Notes: a model not told the origin generated them from the sequence alone. A stretch of 64,000 nt of DNA from Charina bottae (GCA_023362775.1 JALMGJ010000002.1:61182914-61246913), one strand, 5' to 3'. Shown: positions 45,981-59,798, counted from the first letter of the stretch. Numbers and translations are program-made.

Positions 45981-46493
45981 TCCATGAGACTTTCTCTCTG
46001 TGTGAATACCTCTTATCTGGTTCTTTTCCCGGATTCCATCTATCACTCTCAAGTATAATTGTATATTTGTAAGGTCACCTGACAGGAAGACAGATAATAT
46101 TCATCTTCTCCATTCTGTCACACTCTGTTTAGGTATCTGTTAGCAACAAATTTCCTTGGAAATTGGCATAACATATTAATATTTGGTATGAGCATATAGA
46201 ATACTAGTCTTAATATCAGATTTAAACATTGCCTCAATCTGCACAACTCTTTTATATAGTTAAAGGCAAGTGAGGAAAAGCTCTTAAAGCCTTTTTGAAA
46301 CATACTGTTCCATTTGAAGTGTAAAGTATTAAATTAAAATTTAAACAGCCTCACGATTTCAAGAAGAGAGGAAGAAAATATCTGCAGAGCAACATCATGT
46401 CTGAAATGAGGCATCTTTAGTATGTAAAGGCCCAGAAGACTGTCAAATCTCAGCCACAGGCAGTCATCATCAAATAGGATCCTTAGGACTCTT

Positions 46494-48115
46494 TTTTATA
46501 TATATATACTTTTTTATTGAGATTTTAAAATATACATAGTTAAAAGTTAGAAACGGAACGGAAATAGAAATACAAATCAAAGAAAGAAAGAAAAAAGTGT
46601 AGAAAAGCAAAGAAAAGAAATAGAAAAAAATATAGAAATTAGTCGACTTCCAATCTATCTATGGTCATAGGAATACATAAAAGAAATTTTTTTACATGCT
46701 AGCATTTGATATAATATTCATATACATTTCTTGTCTAATATATTTTATTTATATATAATCTAATCATCAAAACCCCATGCAAGCTTTGCTCCACCTGCAT
46801 TTTGCAAATAGTCCATCAATGGTTTCCACTCTTTAAGATAATAACGATTTGAATTTTCTTTTAGAAATTTAAACATGTCAATTTATCGTTTTCTGCCATA
46901 TCCATTAATTTTAGCATCCATTCTTGTATTGTTGGTAACTTTTGATTTTTCCAATTTTGTGCATAAAGAAGTCTTACACAATCATATATTGTGTAATTCT
47001 AATAAATTGTTTTTCTGTTTGTACATCTAATAATCCAAGTTAAAATATTTCTGGTTTAAATGTAATTCGTGTTTGTAATATATTTTGCATCAATGAATAT
47101 ATTTCAATCCAAAATTTCTTTGCCACTTTACATGTCCACCACATATGGTAAAAAGACCCCTCTTGTTTTTTACATTTCCAACATATGTCGGAAACATTCC
47201 CATACATTTTAGCAAGTTTTTGTGGAGTCATGTACCACCTATACATCATCTTATAAAAATTTTCCTTCAAATTATAACACAAAGTAAATTTTAATCCTTT
47301 GTTCCACATGTCTTCCCATTGTTGCATTTGTATATTATGTCCAATATTTTTTGCCCATTGAATCATATCGTCTTTAACTTGTTCCTCCACCATTTCTCCT
47401 TTTAACAATAATTTATACATTTTAGCAATTAGGTGGTCATCTGTTTCACATAGTTGTATCTCAAACTCCGATTTAGTTTGTTCAAATTCCAATTTTTTTA
47501 ACCTAATTTAAATTTCTCTATAAGTTGCATATAAGAAAGCCATTGAAAAGTATATCCTTCTTGAGCAAGTTCTTCTTTTGATTTTGTCCACATTAACTTT
47601 AGCTTTGTCATACCATAAATATCCATGCCATCCAAATCTTAATTCATGACCCTCCAAATTCAATAATTTTTCATTTTTCAAAACAATCCATTCTTTAAGC
47701 CATACTAAACAACAGGCTGCATGATATAATTTCAAATCTGGAAGACCTAAGCCACCTCTTTCCTTTGAATCTTGCAAAACTTTATATTTTATTCTTGGTT
47801 TTTTTCCTTGTCAGATAAACTCTGCCATTGTTTAAATGGTTCCTCTAATGTCAATATAGGTAGTGTTTGAAAAAGATATAGAATTTGTGGTAGAATATTC
47901 ATTTTAATCACTGATATTCTACCTAGTAATGATAATTGCAATTTTCCCCATCGATCTAAATCTTTTTTAATATCTATCCAAAGTGGAATATAATTATTCT
48001 GAAATAATTTGACATTTTTAGATGTTAAATATACTCCCAAATATTTTACTTTTTTCTCCATAGAATATCCCGTCATTTCTCTCAATTTCTCTTGTTGATG
48101 GCTTGTTGATCTTGT
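46494..48115 (-). mobile_element. L1 LINE, 5'-truncated, with 19-bp TSD
   Basis: The flanks TAGGATCCTTAGGACTCTT at 46475-46493 and 48116-48134 define a 1622-bp insertion. The minus strand has L1 ORF2 C-terminal sequence in three pieces: KVKYLGVYLTSKN, DRWGKLQLSLLGRISVIKMN (47790-48070), KERGGLGLPDLKLYHAACCL (47680-47777), and the zinc-knuckle-like CWKCKKQEGSFYHMWWTC (47140-47200). The 3' UTR and T-rich (poly-A) tail are on the left. Frameshifts make it inactive. Confidence 0.93.
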
Positions 48116-49259
48116 TAGGATCCTTAGGACTCTTAGAGCAAAGATTAGTAACCTATGGCCTTCCAGATGTTCCTGAATTAAATTTCCAGCATCCTTCACC
48201 ACTTGCCATCCGGCCTGAGGCTGCTGGGAGTTGAGGTTCAGCTACATCTTGAAACCTAGAAGCAGATCCCAGCAAATAATTGCAAATCCTTAGCCTGAAT
48301 AGGAAAGCTTTTATACTTCTAGTTAAAATGAGTCAATGGCCAGCATGGCTGAGTCATCCCATTGTTTAGCAGCCTTTCACTGACTGTAACTAACATATAA
48401 CATGGCGGGTGGTGGTGGTGGTGGGTGGGCACAGAGGAATCAGTGCGTGGTCCCAGCCCTAGCAGAATCACCCCAAACATCCCAGTAGTGAAGCTTCTGG
48501 TAGGAATTCTTACAACTCTTAAGAAGGGAAAGAGGCAAGAAAAGCAATCTCTGTTACAATGTAAAAAGTCAGAATATTGAGTCATCCCTTGTCTTTCCAT
48601 ACTCCCTATTGTTAGCACACTACACAAAGACCCTTAACTCAGTAAGCTAATGCAGAAGTACTATGGTATTTGGTACTTTACATAACCTTTTTAAAAATTA
48701 GTTATGATTTTATTGAATGCAAAAAGGAATGGGGGAAAATCGTATCTGGTTTGTACAGGAGATAGTTCTCTGGGAAACTTTTAGAACCATGGTAGATTTA
48801 TCTCCCATAGCTAATATTTATCTTCCATTTTATTGCTTAGTAAACAATGCTTTATTTGAGTGTTTTTTTTTAAATTGGCAGACCACAGCTTCATGTGACA
48901 AAGCAAGTGCCTGCTGTTTAAAATATATCTTACAGGGTCAACAATGAACACTCCCTACAACATGCAACCTTGTATGTCCTTTTTATGAACATAGTCTTAA
49001 AATAAAACTTCCTTGATATTTAAGTATACATTTTTTCCTTCAGCCACCAACAGTGGAGGAACAAAGGATCTATTGGATGGAAAACACTGATTGATTGGCA
49101 CATGATGAAAACTTGACTGTTACTTATGCTATCACTGAAATTGCAGATGAGCTCATGCTGATTATGGTAGTTACTATATATACTTTGACTACAAAGCTGT
49201 AATGCTGATATGTTTTTGAGAAGCTTTTGAGAGAATTTCCTCTTATTTCTGAAAGTAAA

Positions 49260-49500
49260 GTTTCACGTGAGTTGAGTTTGATTCTTGGTGATACAAGGGC
49301 ACCTCCATGTTTTTTTTCTTGATAGCAATACAGAAATGGTTTGCCATTGCCTTCTTCTGAGATTAATTTAATTCTTATTCCCAGTCGAATCAACACCCCT
49401 GGATTTTCTTGGTGGCTTTTCATCCAAGTACTAATGAGATATGACACTGCTTAACTTTTCCAAGATCAACCAAAGTCAGCCAGATGCTATGACCTGCTGT
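49260..49500 (-). mobile_element. 5S rRNA-derived SINE (minus)
   Basis: The reverse strand near 49390-49490 matches the internal promoter part of 5S rRNA: TTGATCTTGGAAAAGTTAAG, then TTAGTACTTGGATG and a CCACCAAGAAAATCC end. It is followed by a GGCAATGGCAAACCATTTCT tail shared with the tRNA CORE-type SINEs. It is a SINE, not an rRNA gene. Confidence 0.75.
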
Positions 49501-51169
49501 CTTATGTTGATAACTAATCCTTAACAGACAGTCCTATATTACTCAATGGGTCTTATTTCTGCACAGATGTATAAGACTGTCCTTAAGTAGCTGTTTTTTA
49601 TAACGAGCAGAGAGGAACAACAGAAAACCAATAATAAAAACGTAGTCCTTAAGGTGCTTCTGATCCCTGAATTCTCAAACTCAAGTACTCAAGTAAGTAC
49701 TCTAGTAAACCCTAGTCCTCATGACGGAAGGACAAAAAACATTGAAAAGTAAATGAGAAGTTTGGTCCTCCTTAAGGAGGAAGCAAAATGACTGTGTGAC
49801 AGCACGGTTACTTGAAGAAAAGGAGAAGGGAATGAAGGAAGTCCTATACAAACAAAAAACCAAAGGTGATGTGTACTTTACAGGATGTCCTTCTGTCTCT
49901 TACTTCCTGGCTGCAGCCTCAATGTAAGGAGTTTTTATTGCATAAGAGTTTTCAGGAAAAGCCAACCCTTTACTTGAACTGATGAGATTATTCTTTCCCT
50001 TAAGAAAACTGCTTGCTGGAGCAGGATTCACATGTGATCGGTGCTGTAGGTATCAACATGCCCACTCGCTCAGATTGCCTGCAGGGCCTCTTTAATACAG
50101 CATCTGGCTGGGCCCGGGATGACTCAGAAACTTCTTGCAGCAAGTGCAGAGAGAGAGAAGGCAATGACCCCACTCTGGGTCTTGCTTGGAAACCGAAGCA
50201 GTCTTTTATCTCGGAAAAACGTTTCTGTGTGGCTGTTCAAACGGAAACTTACTGGAATGGTCATTTCAGAGATTTCCCTGGAATTCTTAGGGCTTTGAAA
50301 AGCCGCTTTTAAGTCACTGGGCTCAAGAGACTTTTTTTTAACCTCTTCCCTGGCTACATCCTTGTTGAGGATACGCCTATCTGCTCCTTTTCATCCCAAC
50401 CCAGAGTTAATTACTTAATGCTGCCCTGCATTCCCGAGCCCTCTGCTTTGAGAGAGTGTGCAACAATCCTTGTCTTCTAACATGGTGCTATACAGAATAG
50501 AAAAATTGATATTCAACCATTCCTTTCTAAATTATTACTCCCATCAAAATCTTATGTCAGGATTATCTTTAGTCACTTGAATTAAAAGAGAAAAAGAACA
50601 AGGGTTAACAACCAAATTTTGATGCATCTAAGAAATCACACAACATATAATAGGTACCCAATGGAGGTACATAGGCTGCAAATCCCATACTCCAAAAATA
50701 TACAGATTTTTAAAAGTTTTATGTTACAAGTATGAGTGCTAGAGACTATGAAATATTTCAGTTTATTAACTGCTTGTACTTATATTGATATCTACTATTA
50801 ATTGATCTCTATTTCCTGATTTTTAAGGAATGCTAAAATAGGTTTTAAAAATTGCTTTTATCCTGTTGTTTATGCTTTAGATAATGCTTTAAAAATCTTC
50901 TTGCAATAGTTTTAACTGTAACTGTCCTTGAAGATCCTTCATGGATCAAAGGAGAACTAAAACGTTTTACTCACTCAATTTTTATTGAAAAAATGGCAAG
51001 ATAAAAAAAACCCTGCCATTTATTTTTCTTTCTACTTCATTATATATTGCCTGTAACATATAAATTGTTTCTTTTTCCTGAGGTCTCGGTACAGTTCGTC
51101 AATTCAGTTTCAGAAGACTGTATTAGACTCTTCATTTATAGTATCCCAGGGGCAAACTACAGGATATGT
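49501..51169. other. Intergenic stretch, nothing recognised
   Basis: No ORF of interest. A TGACTCA (AP-1-type) site occurs near 50120 in a locally GC-richer segment (about 50020-50300), which could be an enhancer, but one motif does not establish that. Confidence 0.4.
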
Positions 51170-51300
51170 TAAATATTTATTTATTTATCAAATATATTTA
51201 TCAAACTTGTATGCCACCTGACTTCCAGTGACTCTGGGCAGCTCACAACAATCAAAACAAGGAAATCACAATAAAACCAATTAAAAGGAGAGAAAAAAAA
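51170..51300 (-). repeat. CR1/L2-like 3'-tail fragment
   Basis: The minus strand reads GTGAGCTGCCCAGAGTCACT, GGTGGCATACAAGTTTG and an ATAAATAAATAAATA tail. No coding part. Confidence 0.65.
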
Positions 51301-51558
51301 GGATAAAAGATGGCAAAATAATATATGCATCATGCAGCTTCCTTTCATTTTTTTAAAGTAGTAGACCAAGAAAACAAGGGCCTGATCCTAACTGAGGGTT
51401 GATTTTCTTTTTCCTCATTAGTAAGCATGACCCCTAGAGGAAAAGATTTAGATTCACATTGACTGTTTTTAATTTGCATACTGTATAGTAACATTATGCA
51501 AATAAAAAAACATACTATAAAATAAAAATTAAAAAATTGCATACTGTATAGTAACATT

Positions 51559-51894
51559 GGGGCGTGGTGGCTCAGCGGGTAAGACGCCAGGCTTGTCGAT
51601 CGGAACGTCGCAAGTTCGGAGGTTCAAGACCCGAGTGCCACATGATGGAGAGAGCTCCCGCACTCACCCCAGCTCTTGCCAACCTAGTAATTCGAAAGCA
51701 TGCAAATGCAAGTAGATTAATAGGCACCACTTCGGTGGGTAGGTAACAGCATTCCGCGCGCGTCATGCCGGCCACATGACCGTGGAAGCGTCTTCGGACA
51801 ACGCTGGCTCTTCAGCTAACAAACGGAGTTGAGCACCGGCCCCTAGAGTCGGACACGACTGCACAAATGTGCGGGGGGAACCTTTACCTTTTTT
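51559..51894 (+). mobile_element. Sauria-type SINE, full length with 12-bp TSD
   Basis: Head GGGGCGTGGTGGCTCAGCGG, diverged box B (GGTTCAAGACC, about 51620), body AAGCATGCAAATGCAAGTAG, and BovB-like end CCCTAGAGTCGGACACGACT. TSD TATAGTAACATT at 51547-51558 and 51895-51906. A third copy of the 12-mer upstream (within 51475-51498) reflects a local duplication older than the insertion. Confidence 0.95.
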
Positions 51895-53229
51895 TATAGT
51901 AACATTTAAAAAAAACCCAAACCTACGCAGGAAAGAGGCTGCAAGCCTAACATTTCATACACTACACATCATGTCCTATATCCTATCAGGGAGGGCAACA
52001 AGGGTCTGTGCAGTTGGTAACTAGTTCTGCCCTTGAGTTATTTTGAATTTTGCTCTCTCCCCTCTGAATCTGGCTATTGCTCCTCTGAGTTCCAGTGAAG
52101 AAAAGTCTCATTGCTTCCATGCACTTATTTCAGGAAAGCGGCAGAGCTAAGGGAAACGGGAATGCTCTTGAAGGAGATTTCTGTTTTAGGCAGGGTTGCA
52201 TTCCCTTGAAAGACCAAGCTGCATGGGTGCCTCCTAGACTCTGTGTTGACCGAAGAAGCTCAAGCAGCTGCAACAGCTAGAACTGCTGTGTGATAGCTTA
52301 TGCTGGTTTGCCAGCTGTATCCCTCTCTGGTGAGGCTGTACCTTGCACTAGAGAGATCAGACTGGATGTCTGTAATATGATCTACAAGCTGCTGCCTATT
52401 GAAACAGTCTGGCAACTTTAGCTGCACAAACTGTGGCTATCCTATTGTTGGTGAGGGCAAAGCCGCTGGATCACGTGACACCTATTACGCTGGTTCTTGG
52501 TGCTTTTCCAAGCCCAATTAAAAAGGTGGGTGTTAATCTTCACAGCACGAATGGGGAATACAATCCAACCTAAGGGACAGATTGCCTCACTGAAATCCAG
52601 CTGGTCAGATGAAATAAAGGATGAGGCTTTAGGGAGGGGAAACTTTTGCATCATCAGTTTATCCATGCAAGAGGAAGTAGAAAATGATGTCTTGCTGTTG
52701 CCTGCTCAAAGCAGTCCATGCCGGGTGAAGTGGGGAGCCACCATCCCTGTTTTGTCATGCTTAAAGTGCTTTTCTCTGGAATCCCATAGAGGGGGACGGA
52801 GGCCATTTTTCCTGCTTTCTTTCCTTCCCCAAGCCGCATTTGTGCTGGCTGCAGCCCAGATTTTCTGTGCAGGAGGAGGCTGAGAATGGGATAAACCTGG
52901 GATTTCTATCTTTGGATACATCATACCCAACCAGCAAAGCATGGGATGGCCAAAGCCACTCTTGCAAGGTGCTCCTTCTGGAATGCCTCATATGCATCAG
53001 TATGGAGATAGCGTGCCTGCACTTATACTGATTAGGTCATTCTCCCAACCACTTGCTTCAGTTGCCCTGAGTGTTCTGCTTTAACCATTACCTACCTCTC
53101 CCAACTGGGGAAAGCATGGGGGAGGAGAGGTATAATTCTCTTGCTCCATGCAGCATTGGTGGGAAGAAAGTTTGGGGAAAAGGTTTTACTTACAGCCCTG
53201 CAAGCTGGACAGATCCAGTAGGTCTATCA

Positions 53230-53888
53230 CTAGGTGTTTCAATCCTTGCTTATAGCTTTAAATGGTTTAGGCCCACATTGCTTGAAGACACATCTTCACT
53301 CGTATCTGCTTGTACTTTAAGATCAATAATGGAGGGTCTTCTTGTTTGCCTATCTTTGAAGGCTATTGATTAAGATATAAGGGAGGAGCCTTTCCTGATA
53401 TGACCTGTCTCTAGAATGGGTTGTTACCTGTGATTCATCAGGCCTATCGCTACAAGCTTTTAGATCAGTTTATTCTCTTTTGCTTTTATTCTCTGCTTAT
53501 TTCCCATAAAGAATAAATACTTATATTTTTGACATTTATCATTTTGTGGAGTCCATGGTGCTCTCTGAGCCTTGTTGTTTTCTTGCAGACGTTTCACTGC
53601 CAGGCTAGGCAACATCTTCAGTGCGACCTTCATTTTGATTATAATAACAAACATTCATCAATACTCCCACCTTACTGGCATTTTGGAGGGCCATGAAGGC
53701 TCTTTGCCCAGGCCTTTGGCTAAGATGGGTGTAGCCCCTTTCAAGGAATGGGTGTGTTTTTGTTGCTGCCCGGTTGTGCCTTCTTTCTTCTTTTATTGTT
53801 TTTATTATTTTATAGCCTTACATTTTCTTGTGAGCTATCTAGGGTTGTTGGGAGTCAGATGGTATACAAACTGAATAATAAAAAAAAA
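53230..53888 (+). mobile_element. Degenerate CR1/L2-like LINE 3' part, interrupted
   Basis: Plus-strand remnants TTTAAATGGTTTAGGCCCAC (FKALNGLGP-like, about 53258) and a 3' end at 53815-53888 (TTGTGAGCTATCTAGGG...GGTATACAAACTGAATAATA). A different repeat (about 53535-53660) lies between them. Heavily decayed. Confidence 0.5.
53535..53660 (-). repeat. Dispersed repeat fragment (GAAACGTCTGCAAGAAAAC type)
   Basis: The reverse strand carries the phrase GTGAAACGTCTGCAAGAAAA followed by GCTCAGAGAGCACCATGGAC, which I recall as recurrent in lizard genomes, possibly from a Penelope-like element. The class is unproven. Confidence 0.4.
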
Positions 53889-55718
53889 GGACCACCAGAT
53901 CCTATTACAAATGTTTGCTATTATTCAATCGTTTGATTCATATACCATAACTGCTTTGGGAGGGTTTCTGCTATTGAAGATTACCTAGATAAATTTTAAG
54001 AAAGAAATGTGATGGCTCCACACCCATGGATCAGGCGGTGATGGGATTCACACATTGCAGTAAGCCAAAACTAGACTACCATGTGATATGTGAACCCTGT
54101 CTAGGGAATGGGAAAGGATTTGAGGAATGATGGCCAGAACCCTTGGAGAAATGGGGATGAAAACTGGGAGGCAGGAAGTATCAAGATTGAGGAGGAAGGA
54201 ATCACAGATATGCATGGTGGGAGAGGTGGGTCTAGAAAGGCAGTACTAAGGAGATAGAAAGATCAGAGTCTGGAAAGCCGACTGAGATAAATCTCAGAAA
54301 TGGATGAAATGACAGATGGTCAAGTACAGGTTACTTTGTAAACTGAAGATTTGGGCGGAAGGGAGGAAGTATAGATGCAGGAAAAAAGTGTCCAAGAGAA
54401 GAGAAAGCAAAGGTGACAGACATTCCAGGAAGTGTGGGGAGACCAAAACTAAAGCTGCTCCTGGATTAACCCCATACATGGTTGAAGTATTAGAAATGCT
54501 GAGTGCTGCTGGCAGGAGGAGATGGGTAGGCCAAAGATTAACAGGAAGTGACAATATCACAGTCTGATTAGACTTATCCAGCCAATCCTTTGGCTGCAGT
54601 TTGCAGGAAATGTCACAAATTCTGGCTAAGTTCCTAGTTAGCACTTTTTCTTTCTGCTATCTGATAGCCTGCAGTGCGGCTGCACTATGTTGACACTGGC
54701 TAGGGAGAAGAACTCTCCTCCCCACCCCATAGCTAGGATTGCCGTGTTTTCCCCCTGTTGGGCTTTAATAACAGATACGAGATGGGCCGAAATTCAGTAT
54801 GTGAACTGTCCCCGATAGCGAGGTCTCCTCCTGGGGGAAGAGTTTGGCTGGTGCATTTGCCCATGAAGGTATTAAAAGGCACAGGATTTTTGCAGGGGGT
54901 GGGGTGGGGGGAAGAAACATGAATATACCTCTGGCACAGCATGTCTAGTTCTGCATATGCAGCTTCTGCCTGTGTGAAATGTCACAGTAACCGCAGCTTT
55001 TCTTGATGGAAGTTACTGCTGATAATCCTGCCAGCTGTGGCTTATCCATTCTGCACTTAATGTAAATCATTACACAACGACTTTGCATGCATGGTCTCTC
55101 CCTGATGCAAATGAAAATGACTCAGGTATAAGATATAGTTTTTAGGGCAACCCTTCATATACAGATAGAAAACACAGTTGTCGATAACTGCCTGAGGTGC
55201 AGGTAGCAGATGATAAAAGATTTCTACAAAACACTTCACCTGCCAATGGCTATAAACGAAGCTGTTCTTAAAGGCAGAGAGCAAAGGATGTGTTTTTCCT
55301 AATCGATGAGCAACCACAATGCATGAAAAAAAGGCATTATAAAATACCTGAGTGAAATCACATGAAATACTCTGGCTGGGTTTGGACAGCATGCCAGGCA
55401 AGACTAAAATGGGATTGGGTATTGTGTTGTATTACAGAGTTGTATTACACTGTGCTGTAGAAACTTACAGTTGTCCTTATCATGTTGTCATGTATGGTTG
55501 CAGCATATGCAGCTGTTTTGGGTCGCAGGAAAGTTGGGGGCCTCTAAGCAGAGCAGTAGGCAGAAGAGGGCTATGGGCAAGTGATCTCACTGTGTGAAAG
55601 CAAAGTGGCTATGCCTGCCTTAGTTGCTCCACCCTAAGAAAGCAACTCATGTTGACCTCGGGCTATTGGGTGTTTTGGGCAGACAGGTGTACCCAGAGCC
55701 TAACACAGCTCCAAGGGT

Positions 55719-56148
55719 TGTTGTTTATTCGTTCAGTCACTTCCGACTCTTCGTGACTTCATGGACCAGCCCATGCCAGAGCTTCCTGTTGGCCGTCACC
55801 ATCCCCAGCTCCCCCATGGTTGAGTCTGTCACCTCCAGAATATCATCCATCCATCTTGCCCTTGGTCGGCCCCTCTTCCTTTTGCCTTCCACTTTCCCTA
55901 GCATCAGCTTCTTCTCCAGGGTATCCTGTCTTCTCATGATGTGGCCAAAGTACTTCAGTTTTGCCTTTAATATCATTCCCTCAAGTGAGAAGTCTGGCTT
56001 TATTTCCTGGAGTATGGACTGGTTTGATCTTCTTGCAGTCCAAGGCACTCTCAGAATTTTCCTCCAACACCACAGTTCAAAAGCATCTATCTTCCTTTGC
56101 TCAGCCTTCCTTATGGTCCAGCTCTCACAGCCATAGGTTACTACAGGG
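55719..56148 (-). mobile_element. RTE-clade LINE 3' end with 11-bp TSD
   Basis: The flanks GCTCCAAGGGT at 55708-55718 and 56149-56159 bound a 430-bp insertion. The minus strand is open and reads TYGCESWTIRKAEQRKIDAF, LRVPWTARRSNQSILQEIKP, KAKLKYFGHIMRRQDTLEKK and a C-terminus HEVTKSRK. It is related to, but clearly distinct from, the 20011 BovB (ILQEIKPDFS for ILKEINPDCS; GRPRARWMDDI for GRQRMRWLDSI). Confidence 0.92.
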
Positions 56149-56499
56149 GCTCCAAGGGTAGAAAGCAAGTGGTGCAGTAAGTGGTGCTGGTCTGTTCCCA
56201 TGTTGCCAATGCAAAGAGCTATTTCCACTAAACACATAATCTTTCCCTCTTCCTTCATCATCTCATTTTGTAGGAATCCATATATAATGTTTATATAGGG
56301 CTCTGAGTAAGGGGTCCTCTGAATCTGGGTTGCATCAGGCCCCCACGTTCCTTAAACTGGCCCTGACTGTTGTGTAAACATGTCCACATTAAGCCATAAT
56401 ATGGTGGTGTTGGGCATAAATGTGATGTGTTTGGTTAACATGACTTTAGGATTTAGAACGGTGTGTGAACTCAGCCATCCAGACAATTGTCTTAATCGT

Positions 56500-56735
56500 C
56501 TGAGGATTTGCTACATCCCAGCAGACTTTGGCTGATCTCAAAAAACTAAGCAGGGTTGGACCTGGTTAATACTTACATGGAAACCACTAGGAAATCCCAG
56601 GCTGTAGATTAGTCTGAGAAATCAGAAAAGCATCCTGGAAGAAGTCAAGGGCCAATCCCTTCTGTACTGTTGCCAAGAAAACCTCTTCCGTGTAATCCTA
56701 AGGAATCAAGGCCAACTCAAATGTGACTTTTCCTT
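56500..56735 (+). mobile_element. 5S rRNA-derived SINE (plus)
   Basis: CTGATCTCAAAAAACTAAGC, GGTTGGACCTGGTTAATACT and TACATGGAAACCACTAGG follow the 5S rRNA internal control region in order. The 3' half ends in TTGCCAAGAAAACCTCTTCC, shared with the CORE-type SINE tails. Diverged. Confidence 0.8.
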
Positions 56736-59251
56736 ATTAAATAAGTAGACTACCATTCTAAATGCTCTTACAGGGGGTAGCGTACATTGGTGTGGACAAC
56801 CTGTGGCTCTCAGTCTATTTTCAAAGCTTTCTTCAACTAATAAACCCAAACCACTAGCAAGAATGATGGGTTGCCTAGAACACTGTTGGGCAGGAAGAAG
56901 GGGCTATTAGAAAAAAGAAGAGCAAAAGAGTAGCCTGGGAAATTTTAGCTCTGGCTCTAACCACTGCTTGCTTTGTCCCTGCTGATTTCCAATATGCAGT
57001 CCCTGACAGTTAAAAAGTTCCCTACCTATACAGAAGAGACTAAGCTTTCATGAGCCCAAGGTTGGATGTTTCCAGAGGAATTTTTTTGTTCAGCATACAG
57101 TTGGCCTCTATTGTTCACAGAATTTTACAGAAGGAAGTCTAGTGATGGTGGATGCTCTTTGCAATTTTCCCATGCTTCCCTACCATTTCTTCCTTCTTTC
57201 TTACCGGGGGGGGGGGGGGAACTATTATGAAGATGGAATACCAACAGCTCCACGATCACCATATTCATGTGAACACTGAACCCAAACAAGCTAACCACAT
57301 TTTAGCCTAATATGTCATACAGACCCAGATGTGTGGTTAATTAATCATCATGCAAAGCCAGAAACTTGGTAAAGGTAATTATGGGTGAGTGTGTCCTATA
57401 AACACAGAGATGGCCTTTTAATGGGTAAGAGCTAAAAGGTATTGGAAAGTTCACTTTCTTCTGAAATCCAAAGCCTTCCCATTCACCCCTTTTAATGAGT
57501 AAGATAATGGGCAAGTTGTATTGGTTTCCCAAATTATTGCTGACCAGAATTGTCCATATTTATAAAAAGCCATCGCCTTTCCAAATAAGGGCTGCTTTCC
57601 CACACACAATCAAATTAATTCTAGTTTACTGAATTAACTAAGTTGGTTTTGTTCCCACAACACACTGAACCATTAGCCACACTGGCTGGTTCACATAATA
57701 CATTAAGCCACAAGCTAGTCACACACATGGTAGTCTAAAATACTGTACAAAGCCAGCTAATCTTTGTATGAGAGTTTATGCATGACAGAGATGGCGACTG
57801 AGGTTTTCAGTGTGATTCCTGAGGTTATCAGGGTTGCTGAAAAACTTCTTTTGGTTCAGTTCCCTGCTCCACCTGACTTTTTGCATGTTTAATTTTTTTT
57901 GTAAATAGGAAGCTGACATGCTACAAAGCAAAAGTGCCAGCCTCCAGTATCTTTATTTTGAAAAACATCTCTGAGTCTCAAAGAGGGCCTGTAAGTTTCC
58001 TTTGAAAATACAGATGCTATGTGGCTGTAGTATAGCACTATGCTTGGAAGTGTGGCCATCTACCCAGAAAAAGGTAACATGATTTAAAGTGCAAATGGAG
58101 GGCAGGGGGTGGGGAGCAGGTCACATATAGTATTTTGATAAATGAGTAAGATATAATTAGTGATGTCTACCATGACAGCCATTTTGTGAATGGGCAAGCT
58201 AACCCAAAATAACACATGTTCTCAATAGCACAAACAGAAAGGTTGAGGCCTTCTAGCTGTGAATAATAATAATAATAACAACAACAACAATATCAAGTTT
58301 AACTGCACTCCAAGTTACTTTAACTAGTAATTTGATTCTGAGTGTTAAAATTAAAAGATCTCCCCAGGAGTTTAATAAAATTTAACAGTATCATGATCGT
58401 CTAGTTTCTGGAAGCTGACTATGTTCTTGAAACAGATCCTTGAGATTCAGTGCCTGTCCCTAATTTCCTCCACCCACTAAGAAGCGAGAGAGAATTCCTT
58501 GGTAACAATTACTCATAATATCTATGATTCTTTCTGTGAACTCCTAGACAATGTTTATATAAAAGAGGTAAACTGATTTAAGAACAAAGCAAAACTGGAT
58601 TAATGGAGATATTTAAAAATGTTGAAAGCTTTTGAAACTTACTATATTACAATGATCAAAGTTACTACTATTCTCCAAAAGAGGAAGGGATAAGAAAATC
58701 AAATGTAAAGTGTTCAGATTTAGCAGTAGGTCACACAGGGCTTCTGTTTAACTAAGACGTTTTGATTTGTTACTTCATTTGAATTACATTTGGTGAATCA
58801 TAGGCATTAAGAAACTAGGAGCCTATGGCTGGCTTGATATTTTTCACTTAGAGTGTATTCCTATGAATGTTTATGTGCAAGTACTCTCATAGTATTTGAT
58901 AGGGTTTCTGTTGTACAGAAAAGTGTACACACTTTAACTTGAAATATATTCTACCTCAGAGTGGCCTTTCAGATTTTGTTGAATTCCTAGTCCCACCATT
59001 GGCCATGCAAGCTGGGAAACTAGGAATTATGGTTTAGCATTATTTGAGGGAAACAGATTTTCTACCATGGATATAAAACAACAATGGTAGATAGAACCAT
59101 TCAGATTATAGAGTATACTTTAACCATATAATAGGGCTACTTGATATTTCTGTATCTCCTGTCAATTTACAGTGATTTGGATTTTTGCAGCCCAATCTGG
59201 TGGCTCTCTCCTGTAAGCAAGGAAGCAATCAAATAAACAAAATATCTATCA
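56736..59251. other. Intergenic stretch with old repeat traces
   Basis: Contains short simple repeats ((AAT)n/(AAC)n at about 58264-58290) and traces of a decayed family built on TTCACAYAAYACA / AACCATGG-like phrases (57240-57340 and 57600-57780). No gene seen. Confidence 0.4.
57205..57220. repeat. Poly-G run
   Basis: About 15 consecutive G on plus. Similar homopolymers are C at 63112-63125 and G at 41083-41101. Confidence 0.9.
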
Positions 59252-59381
59252 CAGTCTTCCTCAACATGCTATCCTCTAGATGTGATGCAACTACAACTCC
59301 CAGAATTTCTAGCCAGCATGGTTGGGAATACTAGAAGTTGTAATCCCAACACATTAGAGAATACTAAGATGTGGAGAACTG
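59252..59381. mobile_element. hAT-type foldback MITE
   Basis: Starts CAGTCTTCCTCAACATGC and ends GATGTGGAGAACTG. The inner inverted pair is ACTACAACTCCCAGAATT / AGAAGTTGTAATCCCAACAC. It is the family of the intron-4 element (13616). No clear TSD remains. Confidence 0.65.
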
Positions 59382-59767
59382 GTTTAAGCTTTTAACAGAT
59401 GCCATTGACTATAGATTTCTATAGACAGTTTTTCTATAGACTACAGATTTCCATAAATTGATGTTCAGAGCTGTTGTGTTCTACACTGCTTTAATTGGCT
59501 TCCTGTAGAGTTGTGAATCTAGGCAGATTAGAAAATCAGGCAATTAGCAGCCCTAGAATAAGGCAAACCATGCTTTTTTAAAAGAAGTACAGGCTTTGAA
59601 AATATACATTCAGAGGAAATGTTTATACAGTATGAATCTCAGATCAACTTGGTGTGCAACTATCTGGTATATTTTTGAAAGATGCTGTGGCACTTTGACT
59701 TACAGATCTGAGGCTGTGGCTGAAGTCTTAACATTACTGTTCCATTATGGATAACACAGGACAAAGG

Positions 59768-59798
<31 letters not shown>

